Shown: positions 12,811 to 27,298 of the stretch, in pieces | How positions within the stretch are numbered: position 1 is the first letter of the stretch | Layout: each line of letters begins with the position of its first letter | DNA from: Anseranas semipalmata | Lineage: Eukaryota; Chordata; Aves; Anseriformes; Anseranatidae | Reading direction: 5' to 3' | Assembly: GCA_013399115.1 (NCBI GenBank) | Contig: VXAA01004301.1 | Span: 1,230-65,229 of the forward strand | Length of the DNA stretch: 64,000 bases | Made by a program: the position numbers and the translations under genes | The notes under the pieces: generated by a model | What the model saw: the letters and a program-made list of their open reading frames with translations, nothing else | Databases searched by the model: none | Told to the model about the DNA's origin: nothing

Positions 12811-15520
12811 AAAGAATTATCCCCAAGCCCAAGCTAGCTTTGCTAAGGGAAACTTGCCACTAGAGGAGGATTTTTACAAAATGTATTCCCAAGATGTTGC
12901 CTTCCAGGTACAGAAGAAAATTACATTTGTCATCTCCTTTGTTCTTGGTAGATATATGGGCAGCAGAATATGTTCAGCTGTAAGGAGAAAGAGTCTGTTC
13001 AAAAGCAGAGCTTTAAAAGGACACCTACTTTAGTACTGGGCAAAATAATTCTTTAAAATGGGACTGAATAGCCTAGCCTTCTCAAAATACTCTTTCATAT
13101 TAATTACTCTAAGGCACCAGTAGATTTTCAGTCAGCACTCTGCAGCCAGTGGCTAACTCAGTGTCACCAGGGTGATCCTGGTCACCAGAAGGGAAGATGC
13201 TGGAAGAACTTTGTTGGTGGAAGAAACAGAATGGGAAGAGATTGTTAGCATGAACATGCTCAGAAATACCCCGAAGAATTGCTATTCACTAGTAGTGATT
13301 GCTCTAGTTTGCAAAGAAACCCCACTATTCATGTTATTACTGTATAATATTATTAGTGTGTATTTTTATTGCATTAGAATGAAAGGGAGAGTTAAGAGCA
13401 GCCTAGTGTGGGGTAGAGCTTCCAAGAGTACTGTATTTGGACTCATGTTACAGATTAGAGCAATCAGGAGAGATGAGAATCATGGAAGGATGATGTGGGA
13501 AGATGCAGAGTGGATTAGGGCCACAGGAAATTAAAGCTTCCTAGAGACAAGGAGTGCCTGAGTCTTCACATTGCAGAGCAGGCTTGGAGGCTGCCAGCGA
13601 GTGAAATAGTGAAATAATATGGTGACTGTGAAGAAAGAGCAATTGCTCAGGGCCAAGAAAGATACTGCCAGGGCTTAGGGGAACAACATTAGGGAGGGCA
13701 CAGAAATTAGAGACATTGTCACTTAATGGAGGCAGGTGCTGGACAGAAAGAAGGCAGTTTTTTACTACCTGGCTCAGCTGAAAACCTTGCACGAGCTTTT
13801 GTTACAGCTGGGCCTGACGGCAGGGCAATACTCTAGTGAAGGAATACGCTGCACAGGGCTGACCCTGGGGAAGGAAGGGCTGTGTCTGTCTCAGATTTGT
13901 GTGGAAAATGCATCTCTTTCTGCTTATATTGGACTCCTGCAGTGTGGAAGGGGAGGTGACTCTTCTATGACTTTGCCACGTGGACAGGTCCCTTCAGCCA
14001 CCCACGGTTGAAGACACCTTGATGAAAGATATGGAGTAGACCAGCCCTAAATCAAACTGGACAACTTCTGAGCAATTTGATACAGAGCACTTCAAAGCTG
14101 CTAGAAAATCGCTCATTGAGTCTAGCAGTTTTTATACTGTCCCACTGTGTTTTGCTAACCTGAGATATATGGAAAGTCATACTGGAGCTGGAATTTTTTT
14201 TAAGGACAACAAATTGCTTGGTGAAGGCCTTGTGCAGAGATGAAGAATGAAAGGCTGACACCTGCCAGACAAATTCCAGTGTGATTGTGATGGTTGTACT
14301 AGATGATTATGTGGTTGGTAATTGGTATCAGAGATAACTATATTAACCAAGAGACAATCCCTAGTCCATAAAACGGAATTTCAGTAGTTGGGACAGAACA
14401 ATGTCATAGAGGCATACAGTGAATTAAAGTCCATAAGAAAGCCTGCTTAGGAAGAAGCACTTAGCCCAGATCTTTCAAAAAACCAACCCAGGCAGGAAAT
14501 GAAATATATACTTCAACATGAAACTGAAGACATCAATTGTCTGAGGTTCTTTGCTGAAATACCTTGCTGTGTGCCCCATGGACTGACTATAAGGCCAGTC
14601 TTTCATTCCAATGACTCAACCAGTGTTGATAAACATATCTTGAAAACTGATCTAAAAGGACCTGTGGGATTTTTATTTTACACATTTTTCATTAAGACAC
14701 AGCTTTCTAAAACATGATTAAATACTTGATAACTTTGACCACTATTAAAACTGATCAGTCTGTAATTCAAGTTTTTTGAAAAATAAATAAGCAATTGCCC
14801 TCAAACTTCCAGAAGATCAAAAGCTTGTAAAGTAGGTCCTTAAACATTAGAAACAGCTACTTTTACATAACCATCAATATAGCTGTTGCTTCTAGTACAG
14901 TGTAGTTTCTTCACAGTATCCGTTACGCTTACATATGTTAGCACAAGAATTGTATTCTCACTCAAAATAGTTATTGGCTTTTTGCCAACCAAAAGCTATA
15001 ATCAGAATAATTTTCATATAAGTAGCACTTTCACAATGAAGGTCCTGCATTCAAGAGATTTCTAACAGCTCTGAGCTGGAAAGGGACTGTTTTTAAAAAA
15101 GGAAAATGCTATTAATATCACTGTATTATAGAGAAGTCAGTTACATAAGAAGGAAGGCAACAGAGAATCACAAACACTGTCAGACTAGATAAGATGCCAA
15201 GTGTGATACCATTTGTCAGTACTGGTCAGTCCAATGGGCAAAGAAATTAGAAAGCAATTATTATTTGCCTAAAGGAAAAAAATATCCTGAGCCTTCATTT
15301 GGTAGTTTGGATCAGTCACAGGGATTCATAACCATTTAGTTATATCTTGTCAAAAATAACTTACGACATTCTCAATGAAAAACACTAATCAATTTTTAAA
15401 CGCAGAATTTTTTGACTTGCTTTCTGTATGTTTGATCTGTTATGTAACTCTCATCTCATTTACATTCAACATAGATAATCCTGGTGTTTTCAGCCTATTT
15501 TTTTCAGATACTTCTTTAAG

Positions 15521-15610
15521 CTTCTAAGCATTTCACTTGCCCATCTCTGGACCCCTCTTGTTTCTGCTCTCTTCTCTTCTTCCTGAGGATTCAGTACTTC
15601 AGACAAGGAA
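15521..15610 (-). mobile_element. Probable diverged CR1 fragment
   Basis: The order 'catttcacttgcccatctctggacccctcttgtttct' followed by 'ggattcagtacttcaga' resembles the antisense CR1 end region ('cttgttgctcttctctggaccctttcc' then 'gacacagtactccaga'), with internal losses. It is diverged enough that only a repeat-library alignment could settle it. Confidence 0.4.
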
Positions 15611-18600
15611 CATATGTAGTGGCTCTATTGTAATAGGAAAATAATAAAAATTATACTAAATGCCCATATATTATAAGCAAATGTCTAGACAAGATTTTAC
15701 AACACTTATCTCATCCCAAGGCTCTCATTTTTTAGGTTGTAGACTATCAAAGTAGAAGTATAATGAATTTTGTTGCTGAGAAAACCAGGGCTTGACTGAG
15801 CCAGGTAGGCATACGATACCACTACTACTTAATAATTAGAGCTGAGTGAAAATAAAGGTATTTAAATTACAGGAGAGCTGCAGCACTGAACATGACTTTT
15901 CAGCCTGAGCATACTTGTTCATATTGCTACTGGAGGTATATTGATAGTGACTCATAGCACGCTAGTACTGAAAATCTGTTGGTTCAGGGCCTGTGGTCTT
16001 CTACAGGATGATTGCATTACAATTTCAATGTTTCCTGTACATTGGGGTATCATTAATTCTGGAGTATGTGTTTTAGGAAGGCTCGCACTCTCCATATTTC
16101 AGAGTGTCTTGCTGCTGACACCGAGCATTAGGCAGTGTGAATGGCTTATTTCAAGTGATCTTGGTCTGTGGTGAAAAGAACAGGAACAAGTCCAGTACAC
16201 ACAGAACAACCGGCTTTTGTTTACCGAGTCAAAGCTGTAAAACCATAAAGGCTGCAAAAGCTGAAATCAAGGGAAATAGAAATAATGGAGTGGGAAGGGA
16301 AAAAGAGAATCAACATTTGAGGGTTCTTCTGTATGAAACAGAGATTTGGTTTTCAGTGATGGGGGACAGGCATGAGTCATTCTTCCAAAACTTTGCTTGC
16401 AGCAAGAACCCCTTTATTTTAGTTTGAATTTGAGACTCTTGGAGGTGAAGAGATTTTTTATCAGCAATAATTCACCAACACCTTGCCAACATCTGTACTT
16501 TCAGCCTGATTCATCGGAGCCAAAAAGTAGCCTTACATGATGATAAGTATGCTCCTAGATTGCCACCTGAAGCTAGGGTCCTCCTTCATAAGATGCAGGA
16601 AACACTTTCTTGGATTTTATGCCTTAAAAAAATGCTTTCAGTGTTCCTGGTGGAGTCTTCCTGCTCACATTGAAAGTTAATGTTTCCTTGAAAAATTTTT
16701 GGTCTTTTAGAACATTTTAATACAGATACTCTTAGGAAATGTGATTGCTGTGGGGCATCTGGCTTGTAATCAGTCAATCCTTTCAGAGCCTAACTCTTCT
16801 GTCATGATATCAACCCAGAGCATGCCCAGTGAGGTCCTGGGGAGCCCTGCGCCTTATATGTCCATTGCAACTTGCAGGAGGTCAGCGAGGGGGAAGCCAA
16901 AGGATTTGTGCAAATGGTGGAGCCAAACAGAAGGTCAGGGATGGCATTTTGTGGCCATGGGAAAGAGACAGTTCTTTCTCCTGGGTCGGGATGAGTCTCC
17001 GTCAGTGCCGAGTCTCAAAGCATCATGGGGCTTCCATGGCTGGCACCCAGTGTTCTTAATTTTGTGGTGAATAAGAGCCCTGAAAGCACATAATTTAGTC
17101 CGCCTGAAGATAATTGTTGAAATAAATCAGTCTCTTGTTTAAAGAATAAATCTTCAGCAAGTTTCAAGAGAGCCTAAAGCACTGCTGATTTTAATCATTA
17201 CTCTACACAGGGAAGTGTCTATACTGTTTAGTGTTTCCAAACCAGCGGTGATACTATTAAAAATTCAAGCCTAGATTTAAAAGCTGTCACAAAAAGTTTT
17301 GGGGGGATTCTTGAATTCACAACTGAAAGAGGAGAGGCCTGGTGAGCACAGACCCCGCGGTCCATGCCAGATTTAGCTGACCAGTAACCCACACTCCCAT
17401 TTGATGCCTCCGTTTCCGTGTCTGAACACTGGGCTACTGTGACCAGCATTCTGTAGCGTGTTGCCCTTCTGGAGAGGAGCAATGCTTCATGACAGATGGA
17501 TATTTTTATTTCCTGGTGTTGACGGGCTGTTGCTGGAATATGGGTTGGGTATGACAGGAAATGTGCTGTGGTGTGTCAGACTGTACCACAGAGAGCGATT
17601 CCAGTCAATGGCGGGTGAGTTTTATCAGGCTGCCCTGTGGTCATCCAGTGGGCTCCCCAGGGCTCTGTTGGTTGACTCCAGTGATTTTCTTCTTCAATAG
17701 CATGTCCTGCTTTGGTAGGGATTTTTTAGGGTTTGGCTGGTCGACAAGGGATTTTTTGGGGTGTGAAAAGGATCAGTTTGGGTGAGGTGGGTTCTAGCAA
17801 AGTAGAAATTACACTGGTCAGCTGAGGGCTGGAGAGTCATGCTTCCCCAGAGCTCCCCATCCTTGATTTGGGAGCTGCACTGTGACAGAGACAGCTCACT
17901 GCAGTGGCAGGATGTGGGCTGTAATAGCAGCTGAGGCGATCTGTCACCAGCCATGGGCAAGGTAGGGTTTGAATAGACTAGAGCTTCTTTTTGAGGCTTG
18001 ATGGTTGAATTAAGACTGGGCAATTCGGTTGTTTCTGTGGCAGATCTCTGGATACCCTGGCTGGTTAGTTAAAAAACGGATCATTGTTCAGCTAGTTGCT
18101 GATCTTTTTGTTAAATTAAAAGGCAGAGATATTGGGCCATTTGTATAGAAATTATGAATCCGTGATGGATTGCAGGCAGGTCGCTGCTGCTTACCCATTT
18201 TCTTCCTGGCCTCTGGTTGAACACCCAGAGAGACCTGGTGATCTTGATATTCTCCCATGTTTTTGATCATTTCTCCCTTTTCTTGGAGAGCATGTGGAGT
18301 TCTTGTTTCTGGAGCTTTCTTGGAGGAATGGACACTGCTCTTGTCTTTTCCACTGCAAACAACCCCATTTCTCCATGCCCTCCAAACTGGGAAGTACTTG
18401 CTACTCTATGCAATCTGATTGTACTGTTAAAAAAATAAATTCATACAGCTTTTGGCTCAACACCATTTGAGTAATTCTAAGTGCCTGGGAATGAATTCAC
18501 TGTGCCAAGTTACTTTGAAGAAGAGATCTAGCTACATTTTATTTTGGTTATATTTTGTATGAAATGTGTGGAGTTATTGGAACCAGATATATTAACTTTG

Positions 18601-19379
18601 CACTAGGCTGGTGTACACCAGTTAAAAATATGTCCCCTGGCATATGGAATCGAAAACGAGGGCTTTCTCAGACACAGATGCCACCCAGCTCCCTTGATTC
18701 TTGGTATCCTAGCCCCCTGGTAGATTACCTTGTCTAATAGATATGAAAACACTGGGCCCCAGTGCTATTTCCAGCAACTCATCCATTTTCAAGATCTTAG
18801 AACTTGCTTCTGTCTGAAGCAAAATATTTGTCACGTGTTATTAGAAGGGGCCAGAAGCCACCTGACTGTGGAATAAATCAGGAGTAACCGTAAGGATTTA
18901 AAGCATTGTTAAATATATGCAAGTGTGGGACATGTTTAGCTCCAAAACTGGTTGTGGGTATAAACAGTATGTCATGAGCCATTCTATCATGTCTGAGTTA
19001 CAATAATGTACATAAATCACAGAAGTATCATGTGTCATAAGCACAAGCTTTCATAGGCAATCATTCTTACAAATCTTTGTTTGCAGAAAATCTTGGGAGT
19101 AGTTGTCTTTGTTCAAAGTTAAAAAAAAAAAAGTCTGCTTAGAATATTTGTAAATCAGCCCTGAAAGAATAAATTGTAAGAGAACCAGCACCAAAGCAGA
19201 AGTGTGACATTTCCAGCTATATTTAGATGGAGGTCTGTTCTACAATACATTCCAGGTGACAAAACACAAATATGATGCACAGTGCCAAATGGGAAGAAAG
19301 AATAGACCCTCTGCTGCTGGGAATAAAAGAAGACTATAGTAATGTGATTATGGTAATGGTCAACAAGTCATAGGCTTGT

Positions 19380-19520
19380 GCTTTTGTTCACTGTAATTAA
19401 CTTCTTGGAATGGCACAGTTGCTTTCTCTGTGCTCATCAGATGGCCCTGCTTTTGTGTCCGCAGTCTGTTATTTCTCCTGCAGGGACTGCAAGCCTCCGA
19501 GTGCATTACTAAATGAATTC
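19380..19520. other. Candidate conserved non-coding element
   Basis: This repeat-free stretch contains balanced-composition sequence with developmental-factor-like words (cactgtaattaac, catcagatgg, tgcattactaaatgaattcattg). It resembles vertebrate intronic enhancers in texture only. There is no open frame with splice sites. Only cross-species conservation could support it. Confidence 0.15.
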
Positions 19521-21646
19521 ATTGCTGGAACAAAGATTCAGTAGTAGAATAGAGATTGATATCTTTTGTTGTCAGACATTCAATACCATATAGCAATCCA
19601 ATTACTTAAGCTGTTTCTATCAGTCTTATTACGGCTCACTATTGAGGCATGCTTTAAAGCTGGATAATTCTGTCTTGCAAGAATGTAGTGGAACAGATTA
19701 GAGCTTTAATGAGAAGGCTTTCTGTGGGCGAGCACATTTCCATTGTACGTATCGGGACTGAGGAATCATACCTAGGCAAAGGCCTGGAGTCATTGTTGCA
19801 AAGACCGATCAAAGGAAAGCCTGAAATCTGTACAATTGCTTGAAGAAATTTTATGGGTTATAAAAAAAATGAAATAAAAACTAGCGAGGTTTCTGTCTGT
19901 TATTGCCTATCTGATGAGAATCTGTGGTACACGGGGAAAAGGAAATTGCTTGTTGGAATACAGGTTGTGGGATGGATATCTCATTTTGTGTTTGAACTTT
20001 TCCTCCACTGTGCTATAGGTCAAATTTTGTGCTTAGCTGTATCATTTTTAGGAATGCTGGCAGCATAAGTTGAATACAAGTCTTATTCTGTATACAGCTA
20101 CCCAGGGTAGATACTTGGAGAAGAGGGTTTCCAGTGCACAAACACACACCAGAAAAGAAGGCTCTGATAATTGCACATAGAAGAGGAAAGCTTAGACTTG
20201 CAAGTCAGCCTTTGCATGTTTGCATTCTCACTCATGCTCTCTGTAGGACAAAGCAGGTGTAGATTGGGTCCCAAAGACAGCAGAAAGCTGGAATCTGTAA
20301 GCCCTCAGAACTGTGGCTCAAACGTAGGGGTGGAAAATAGTTATTTTTCTGTGAGGAAAAAAATCAGCAATGTAAATATAAACAAATATAATTACTTCAC
20401 AGTTTTTGTGTATGTGTAGAACGCTCACACCAGTTTATTGTGGCAAATACAAGCAGTAGAGATTTGGGAGATGCCAGGCTAAGTTTGCATGTCTGGCAAG
20501 ACAATTTGGGTCTTTCTTGAATGTACAATTTCTAATGGATTTTGAAGACATGATAGAAGTCTCCAGGTTTCTCTTCAGCCTCAGCAGAAACATCTGTGCT
20601 TTGAGTCAACACAGTGTGAATAGAAGCAACCAAGATGTTGCTGAGGGTGAAGTAAATTGGAAACGTAGATCAGAGTGCTTTTGGGTGGAATACATGCAGC
20701 CTGGTGTCATTCATGAAAATAAGTGTATGTAAACTTGCCTGAAATTCCACCTCACTACCCTTAAATATTTGTTTTATTTTGGGGGTTTGATAATTACACC
20801 AAGGCAAATCCTCACTTGGTGTGAGTGGCAAAGCTATGTAATTTCTGCAGGACAACACTGATTTCCAACAATTTAAGGATATGGCCTATTTTTCCTAGAT
20901 GCAAAGAAATGTGGATGATTTATGCTCTTATTATGATAAGCCTGATGTTCCGTTTCTTATGGTTGCTATCCGCAACACTATCAGCAGCTAAATATTTCCT
21001 CATCAGGCACGCAGTTACCAAGTATTACAATGCACGCATATTGACTGACTGTAATATTTTCAAAGTATTGTTTAGAAGAATAGCAATTATGAAGACATTT
21101 TCCAAAGGAAATTGTATTAGAATTAGGATAAGGATGTGGGTGTGTGAACTTAAGCCTGAGGCATACCTGGAAGTTTATCTATGCATGTAGATTTGTTTCT
21201 GAAAGAATTCATGTTTCCATATATAGACCACAAACACTGCTTTTCTTCAGCAGGTTGACATGGTTCTGGGCAGAAGCTAAACTTTATTTGTAGCCTTAAT
21301 TGCCTGATGTGGCTTGAAGTTAATGTTTCATGGGGCAAAGGACAGTAACTGTACATTCCGCCAACAGCTACTGCTAAGATATTTATTTTGGGTCAGAGTT
21401 AAGGTGATTTTGTGCTGAATTATCATTTTCTTTCTCACTCAGGAGTATAAAGGGCAATTAAGGATTTAGGGTGGCCTGACCTTTATTCTTTTCATTGCTG
21501 ACATGTAACGAGTGATGTCTACAGTAACTACTTTCTTGTCATTCATTTACCCTATTTAGGAATGAGGGGTTTGGGCTTGGAATTTTCCAAGGGGAGCTTT
21601 TTCTATGCATTTTCATTTATTTTGTCTAAATACATTGAAACCTCCA

Positions 21647-21723
21647 GGCCGGATACTCAGCTGGTGTAAATCAGCTTAGTTCTATTGACGTCAGTGGAGC
21701 GGCGCCAGCGGCAGATCTGACCC
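21647..21723. mobile_element. Short palindromic (MITE-like) element, copy 2
   Basis: The element begins 'ggccggatactcagctggtg' and ends 'ggcgccagcggcagatctgaccc'. The reverse complement of the end (GGGTCAGATCTGCCGCTGGCG) pairs with the start, and the core 'ttctattgacgtcagtgga' is itself near-palindromic. The wording (ggatctcagctggtgtaaatcagcttag...attgacgtcagtggag) is that of a highly repeated palindrome seen in turtle and crocodilian DNA. It may belong to the Chompy-like MITE group described from crocodilians, but I cannot confirm the family name. Confidence 0.65.
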
Positions 21724-22835
21724 ACTTCTTTAATCTGATCACTTGTCCATCCCATTTATTTCAGATTACATCAGAGTGAGCAGAGCCTTACCTCATTCAT
21801 CATGAACTTGATATAGGTACAACCTTGCAAGTTTGGGCAGAGGAGTATCATCACGGAGAAGGATGTAAAAAGCAAGAGTAGCATTGAGGCCTCTACCATG
21901 TGGAAACTGTGTGGGGTGAAGGTGTCTGACAGACCCTGCTTTACTTAATATGAGAGTGTGTGTGACATAGCAAATTCCAACTCTCTCATAATAAATCATG
22001 TGAATGATAGTTTCCACAAAACATTAACCTAATCCAGCATTTTATATGATCTAAATAGCTATTAACTAATTAGTAATGTTCATCCAGTGTTCAGGATGCT
22101 CTGTGCCGCTGCAGCAAGCTGTGAGCCTTCAGAAACCTCAACATCCCTGTTTTCAGGCTGTGCTGGTACCCACCTTAGTAATTTCCAGGGGAATTCAGGT
22201 TTAAATTTGCTGTCACGCCTTGGCTCTGGCATCTCTAACTTGTTCGTCAGTTTCTCTCTCTTTTTTTTACTGTGACGTGCCCTTGCATCTGTTCCCTGCC
22301 ATTACCCTCTCAAATCACTCTTGGATGGCTGGACTGAGCATTAGCTTCATACCGCACACTGCTCTTCCAACAAGTCTCTGTATCGTATCCGATCTGCATC
22401 TGCCTGAGTGGGCACATTGAGGACATCCCCCTCATATCTGCATGGCTGAACTGCCTTTTTGCTCAGCCTAAAACACCATCCAGTCCCTTGTGTTTTCCTG
22501 TGGGCAAGCCGTGTTTTAAATGCCAGCTTAGAGACATGAAGGGTAGCCTGTGATACAGAGATACCTGTGCTGGCAGAGAAGTATGGGAACTACATTTGGG
22601 ATCTTTGCTGTCATGGCTATATTGCTTCTGGTACCCAGTCTAGCTCTTTAAACGTATTGGTAACTCTTTTCTGTAGTAGTCTGCAGCATGGGAGACGCTG
22701 GGTCTACCTGAAGAGGGTTTTGTAAATGTAGAACCAAGTGTTTCCTTTCTCCTAAGCATAATTTTCTGAACTTTGCTGATGCATCAAATGTAGAAAAGCA
22801 TTGGTGTTCTTGTCTTAAATCCTTCCCCCCCCCCC

Positions 22836-22848
22836 NNNNNNNNNNNNN
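22836..22848. other. Assembly gap (13 N)
   Basis: Thirteen undetermined bases lie between a C-run (from 22825) and a CCC-plus-T-run. Homopolymer sequencing failure is the likely cause, and true length is unknown. Any frame crossing it is meaningless. Confidence 0.99.
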
Positions 22849-23768
22849 CCCTTTTTTTTTTTGGTAGGGGAGAATTGAGGTACCAGTACATGGCTAAAGA
22901 ACTCTCCTTTCCCTTAGTCTGAACTGGAGATTGAACTGACTCTTGAATCTTCTGCTTATTCTTAAACAATAATCTTAATCAAATATCCTAGTAGTTTCCA
23001 AGGACACTTTCCCAGGAGCGTACACTATCATGTGCTTGGGCTGTCCTGAGTTTTGTGTACATGGAGATGTTTCTTGCCCCTGAGAATTTACATCAAAGTC
23101 TTTATTTGCTTCTGTCCCCTAACCTTGCAGTGAATGTCCACTCTCAAGATGACCCAGGAACATGTTTTTACCATAGCATAGATACTTTCTCTTGGTACGG
23201 CTACAGAACACATTTCTTTAGTTAATCTGCCTCAGTGCTTAGTTTACATTTCCTTATTAAAGCAAAGAGTTTTTCTTGTTTGTTGTTTGTTTTCTGTAAT
23301 TGTCACTAATATTGACAAGGTAGCACGAACATTGCTCTTTCTGGGATCTAACTGTCATACATGTTTGTGTCCAGCCTGAACTAAACAATCCATATTCTCA
23401 GGAGTCAGTTGACCCTCTGCAGCATTATCCAACGTCCTACAACTTTTTCTGAGCTAGTCGTGCAGTGGCCATTAGCTTTGTACCATTCCTTCTCCGGTAC
23501 CTCCCTTCAAGAGTTTGCAAATGCCAAAATGATGCGAGCCATTGCAGTTCTGGTATCTTTTTCCAAATACAAGATGATGTCTTGGCTTCTCTTATTCGTA
23601 AACTATGTCTTATTTTTGTGGACTCTGATATTTTTGCCACAGGTCTCTTTTCCTGTACTCTGTCTCTCACATCTGCCAGAACTGCCCCAGCTCCCTAAGC
23701 TTCAGCTTGGGTGGAGTGGCTTCGTTTTCTTGGCAAGTTCTTGTTGGGTTATTCCTTAACCTTTTAAC

Positions 23769-23832
23769 AAAATATATATATACAATATATATATTCTTTT
23801 TCTCTCTCTCTCTTTCTCTCTCTTTTTTTTCC
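23769..23832. repeat. (TA)n/(CT)n low-complexity tract
   Basis: An alternating 'aatatatatatacaatatatatatt' segment is followed directly by T/C-rich sequence (tctctctctctctttctctctcttttttttcc). It is compound simple sequence with no coding meaning. Confidence 0.9.
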
Positions 23833-25416
23833 TCACACTATAATATCTTCTTGACTCTCTCATACCACCCTATATTTTCAACTATCAATCAGTAATAGAA
23901 TATTTCCATCCTTTTTTTTTTTTTTCTGTACTGTTTCAGTATAGTACTCCTGTACATTTAATAGTGTTCCTCTTCTGCCTGAGTTAACTAAACTATATAA
24001 ATCACCTATGGCTTCAGAATCAGCTGTTACCTGAAAGGAGACCATTTTCCTGTTGGCTAGAATGGAAATTTACTGCTTAAAATTTCCTTATCTGTACTCT
24101 CTCATTTGGAAGGGCTTTGATTTTGGTGGAATTTTTAAATTCTTCTTTCTTTCGCACAGGATATTGTCTTTGTTCACTTTATGCCTAATATTTTATGGTT
24201 CTCAGAAGCTGCTCCAAATAAACAGGTCTGACAAAAGTCTGCCTTACCAACAGCCTTCTTTACTCCTAACAGCAACATCACTTAATGCTGGAGCCTGGTT
24301 TGCCAATGACAGTGTGACCAATGCATATCAGAGCCTCTTCAAGGTATAGTTTCCGTGAGCCTTAAATCTACTATTTAGGCACTTTCACTCTGGGATATAT
24401 ATACCCCTTATGGTGTACGGCCACTGTGCTCCTTTTTGCTTTGATCCTTACAAACCAGGATAGTTTACTGCTGCCTAAACCTGAAAAACCCAGAGCAGAA
24501 TCTCAAATTTTTTCTTCTGCCCTTCTAAATCATTACTCTTCTCATAACATAAAAGACCCGTTCATCTCCCTTACATCTCTCTCCAACAAGCTTTTCCTCT
24601 TCCCTGTGTTCATCGGTCCAGTTTCCAATGTGTCCAGAGAAGCTAAGCTGGATGGCAGGTTTCATCTTAGAGATCGTCTCACTGCCTGTGTAGAAGGGGA
24701 AATCCATTTTAACAAGAGCTCCCAAAGGTAAAATTTCAGTGAGTGCGCAGAAAGCAAGAGGCAAAATCACAGTTTTGAAGGTCAATTTCAAGATATTCTG
24801 CTTTTACAGAAGGCTGCACAATTGTTTGTGGAGTATATGCTTAGGAGCTTTGCTGGATGAGGGCCTTATTAAATTTGAGTAAACTGAATAAACCAAGCAA
24901 GAAAAAAATCAATTAATTTTTACAATATGCTTGAGAGAAAAGCAAGCAGGCAGCTTTTCTCTTACTTCTAAGAAAAAGAATGAGGCAGAAAAATGAAGCA
25001 AGTAACTCGTCTCTTGGGAGCAAGTTGCAAAGCAGACCCAAAATTCAGAAGGTTTTTGTTCTGGGCTTTGTCTAATCCACTGACATTTTACTTTTTAAAT
25101 GTTTTTCATAGGATGCTGTGCTTATTTGATTCATTTTTGTGAGTACTTTCATAAACAGAAGGCAGTAAAATCACAGTGAAGTTAGTCCAAAGTTGGGACA
25201 ATGTTGAGTTCAAGAGGTACAGAAGAAATGTAGTGAAGATGCAAATATATCTGCATCTCGTCAAAAGTTACTCTTTCATTTACCAAGGAAACATAACTAA
25301 ATTAATGGATTTTAGGTCATAAGGAAACTCAAGACTATCTAATATGGCCATATGTATTTTGCATGCCATAGAATTCCACTCAGTTATCTCTGCAAAACTA
25401 TTTCCTGCCAGATAGT

Positions 25417-25498
25417 GGGCCAGATCATACCTCTGCTAACTTTAACTACTTCGGTTTCAAAGCAATAGTACACTCTAGAGATGTAGTCTGATTTGGCC
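25417..25498. mobile_element. Short palindromic (MITE-like) element, copy 3
   Basis: The left end 'gggccagatcatacctctgctaac' pairs imperfectly with the right end 'tctagagatgtagtctgatttggcc' (reverse complement ggccaaatcagactacatctctaga). The internal 'aactacttcggtttcaaagcaa' fits the degraded centre of the same family. It is older than the 21.6 kb copy by visible divergence. Confidence 0.5.
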
Positions 25499-27269
25499 AT
25501 AGTAGGTTTATTATGTAAAGACCTAATGATTCTGAAGTCCACGAGACCTGAAATAAGTGGTATATGTATGTACTGCATTTGTAATCCCATAATCTAAGAG
25601 ATTGCTCAAGACAGGAATGAAAGGAGGCAAAGGCAAATCAATGTTTAACTTGGAAATATTTGTCAGTTAGCAAGCCACAAGGAAGTAAGTACCTTTAATA
25701 CCTGAAATGGTTGGAGCAGGAATTTAATTGATACTTTGCTGGGGGAGGAAGGTATTTAAAAAATCTTCCTAAAAAGCCCTTTTGAGCTTTGTTACCATTG
25801 TGTTTGTTCAAGTTATGAAGATACTCTAAACGTATTTGAACACATTTATTTTATAGAAGACTGGCAATCTAGACCCTGAAAACTCTTAAACACATACTGA
25901 AATACATCCTTCTGCTGGGCACCATGCAATTGTGTGCATGAACACCTTTTCTGAATAGGGATGCTTTCCTGAACTGGATATAAAGCTTGTGTGCTTCAAC
26001 TATTTTAAGACACTTCTATTTTCTGGCATGTTGCTGCTTCTCTTCTTTTTTTCTCTTCAAAAAAACATCCGCTTTAACATCCTGTTGAGTTTAAAAGTAT
26101 ATTCCTTTACATTCTCACGTGCTTTTAGTTTTCAAGAACTGGAATTTCTTAAGCAAGGAAATCAGCTGGAAATCTGTAGAAGTTCTGTGTACAAGAAATG
26201 GAATATCTACTTCACTCCTTAGTTCCAAATCTCAGGTCTTTGTCATACTGAAGAATTTTAAATATCTTAATCTCTCTGAGGGAGGAGTATCTCAGGTATT
26301 TTCTTATTGATCAGTACTGTAAAGTGTTGATCTCTGTCTAAGAGGCACATTGATCTGTCTTGTCTAGGGAGCTGAAAGGACTTTATGCGTTGGATTTTCT
26401 CAGTAGTGCTATAAAATAACACATCTTGGTGAATGAAGCCAGCCTGTTAATGTATGGATTTTCTGCCTGGAGTGATTTTGCTAAAATCAATAACTCATTA
26501 GGAAGAAAAATATCCAATTCTCACAATTCATACTCATGTAAATAACAGACTGATTTCAGCAACAGTGCCCAACTGAGTTATAATACTGGGTTTAGAGGAT
26601 AATGTGTTGTATGTTCAGATGCCCTGATTGCAGTTTCATTTTTGCTTAGCTCTTTCTAAAAAACACTATTTTAGCAAGATTATTCATTCATTAATTCTTC
26701 AGAGGAAGGCTCTGTTGGCAGAATGGTTAAACAGTTACTAAAAATAAAGTCTGATGGTGAATCCTTTAAAAATATGACTACATCCCCAGCAAGTAACTCA
26801 CTTTCAGCAAAGAATGCAAGCGTCAACCTTTTTCAAAATCACAGTCTAGAAATCCTTCATGTGTACTGTAATTCCTCAAAAGAGGGATCAGATAACTTGG
26901 AAAGGGAGGAAGCTTTCCATCCCAACTGTGCAAAGCATTGCAGTCTTTAATTTATTGACTGAATTGATCTGACTTTTAAAAGACTCCCCAACTTGGCATC
27001 AGTATTCTGTTTATCTCACATGCAATGAATCTGTCCTTCTTCCCTGTGTACAAGTACTTAACAGCTGTTAAATTAGGAGGATGGGCCTTGCTGGATCCAT
27101 GAGAGTTGTACTTCAAGGTACATTTGGATTAATGCTTTCTTTTTCTTCTGCTCAGTTCTCAGGTTGCTGCACTACCTGCTCAGTTTGACTTTCCTAGTGG
27201 CTTGGAAACTGTGTTAGATGTTTTTCAGAATGTTAGTTCTTTCAGTGTGATTTTTCTTGCACCCAGAGC

Positions 27270-27298
27270 TTTTATTTTATTTTATTTTATTTTTTTTC
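27270..27298. repeat. (TTTTA)n microsatellite
   Basis: Four TTTTA-type units run into an eight-T run. Confidence 0.9.

Noticed and set aside
14281..14320. 'gatggttgtactagatgattat', reminiscent of CR1 sense end
   Set aside because: Too short to separate from chance.
24160..24343. 184-base open stretch with acceptor-like (ttctttctttcgcacag) and donor-like (AAG|gtatag) ends
   Set aside because: The donor is weak (gtatag), the peptide is not protein-like in any family I know, and the entry phase does not match exon 1. Probably chance.
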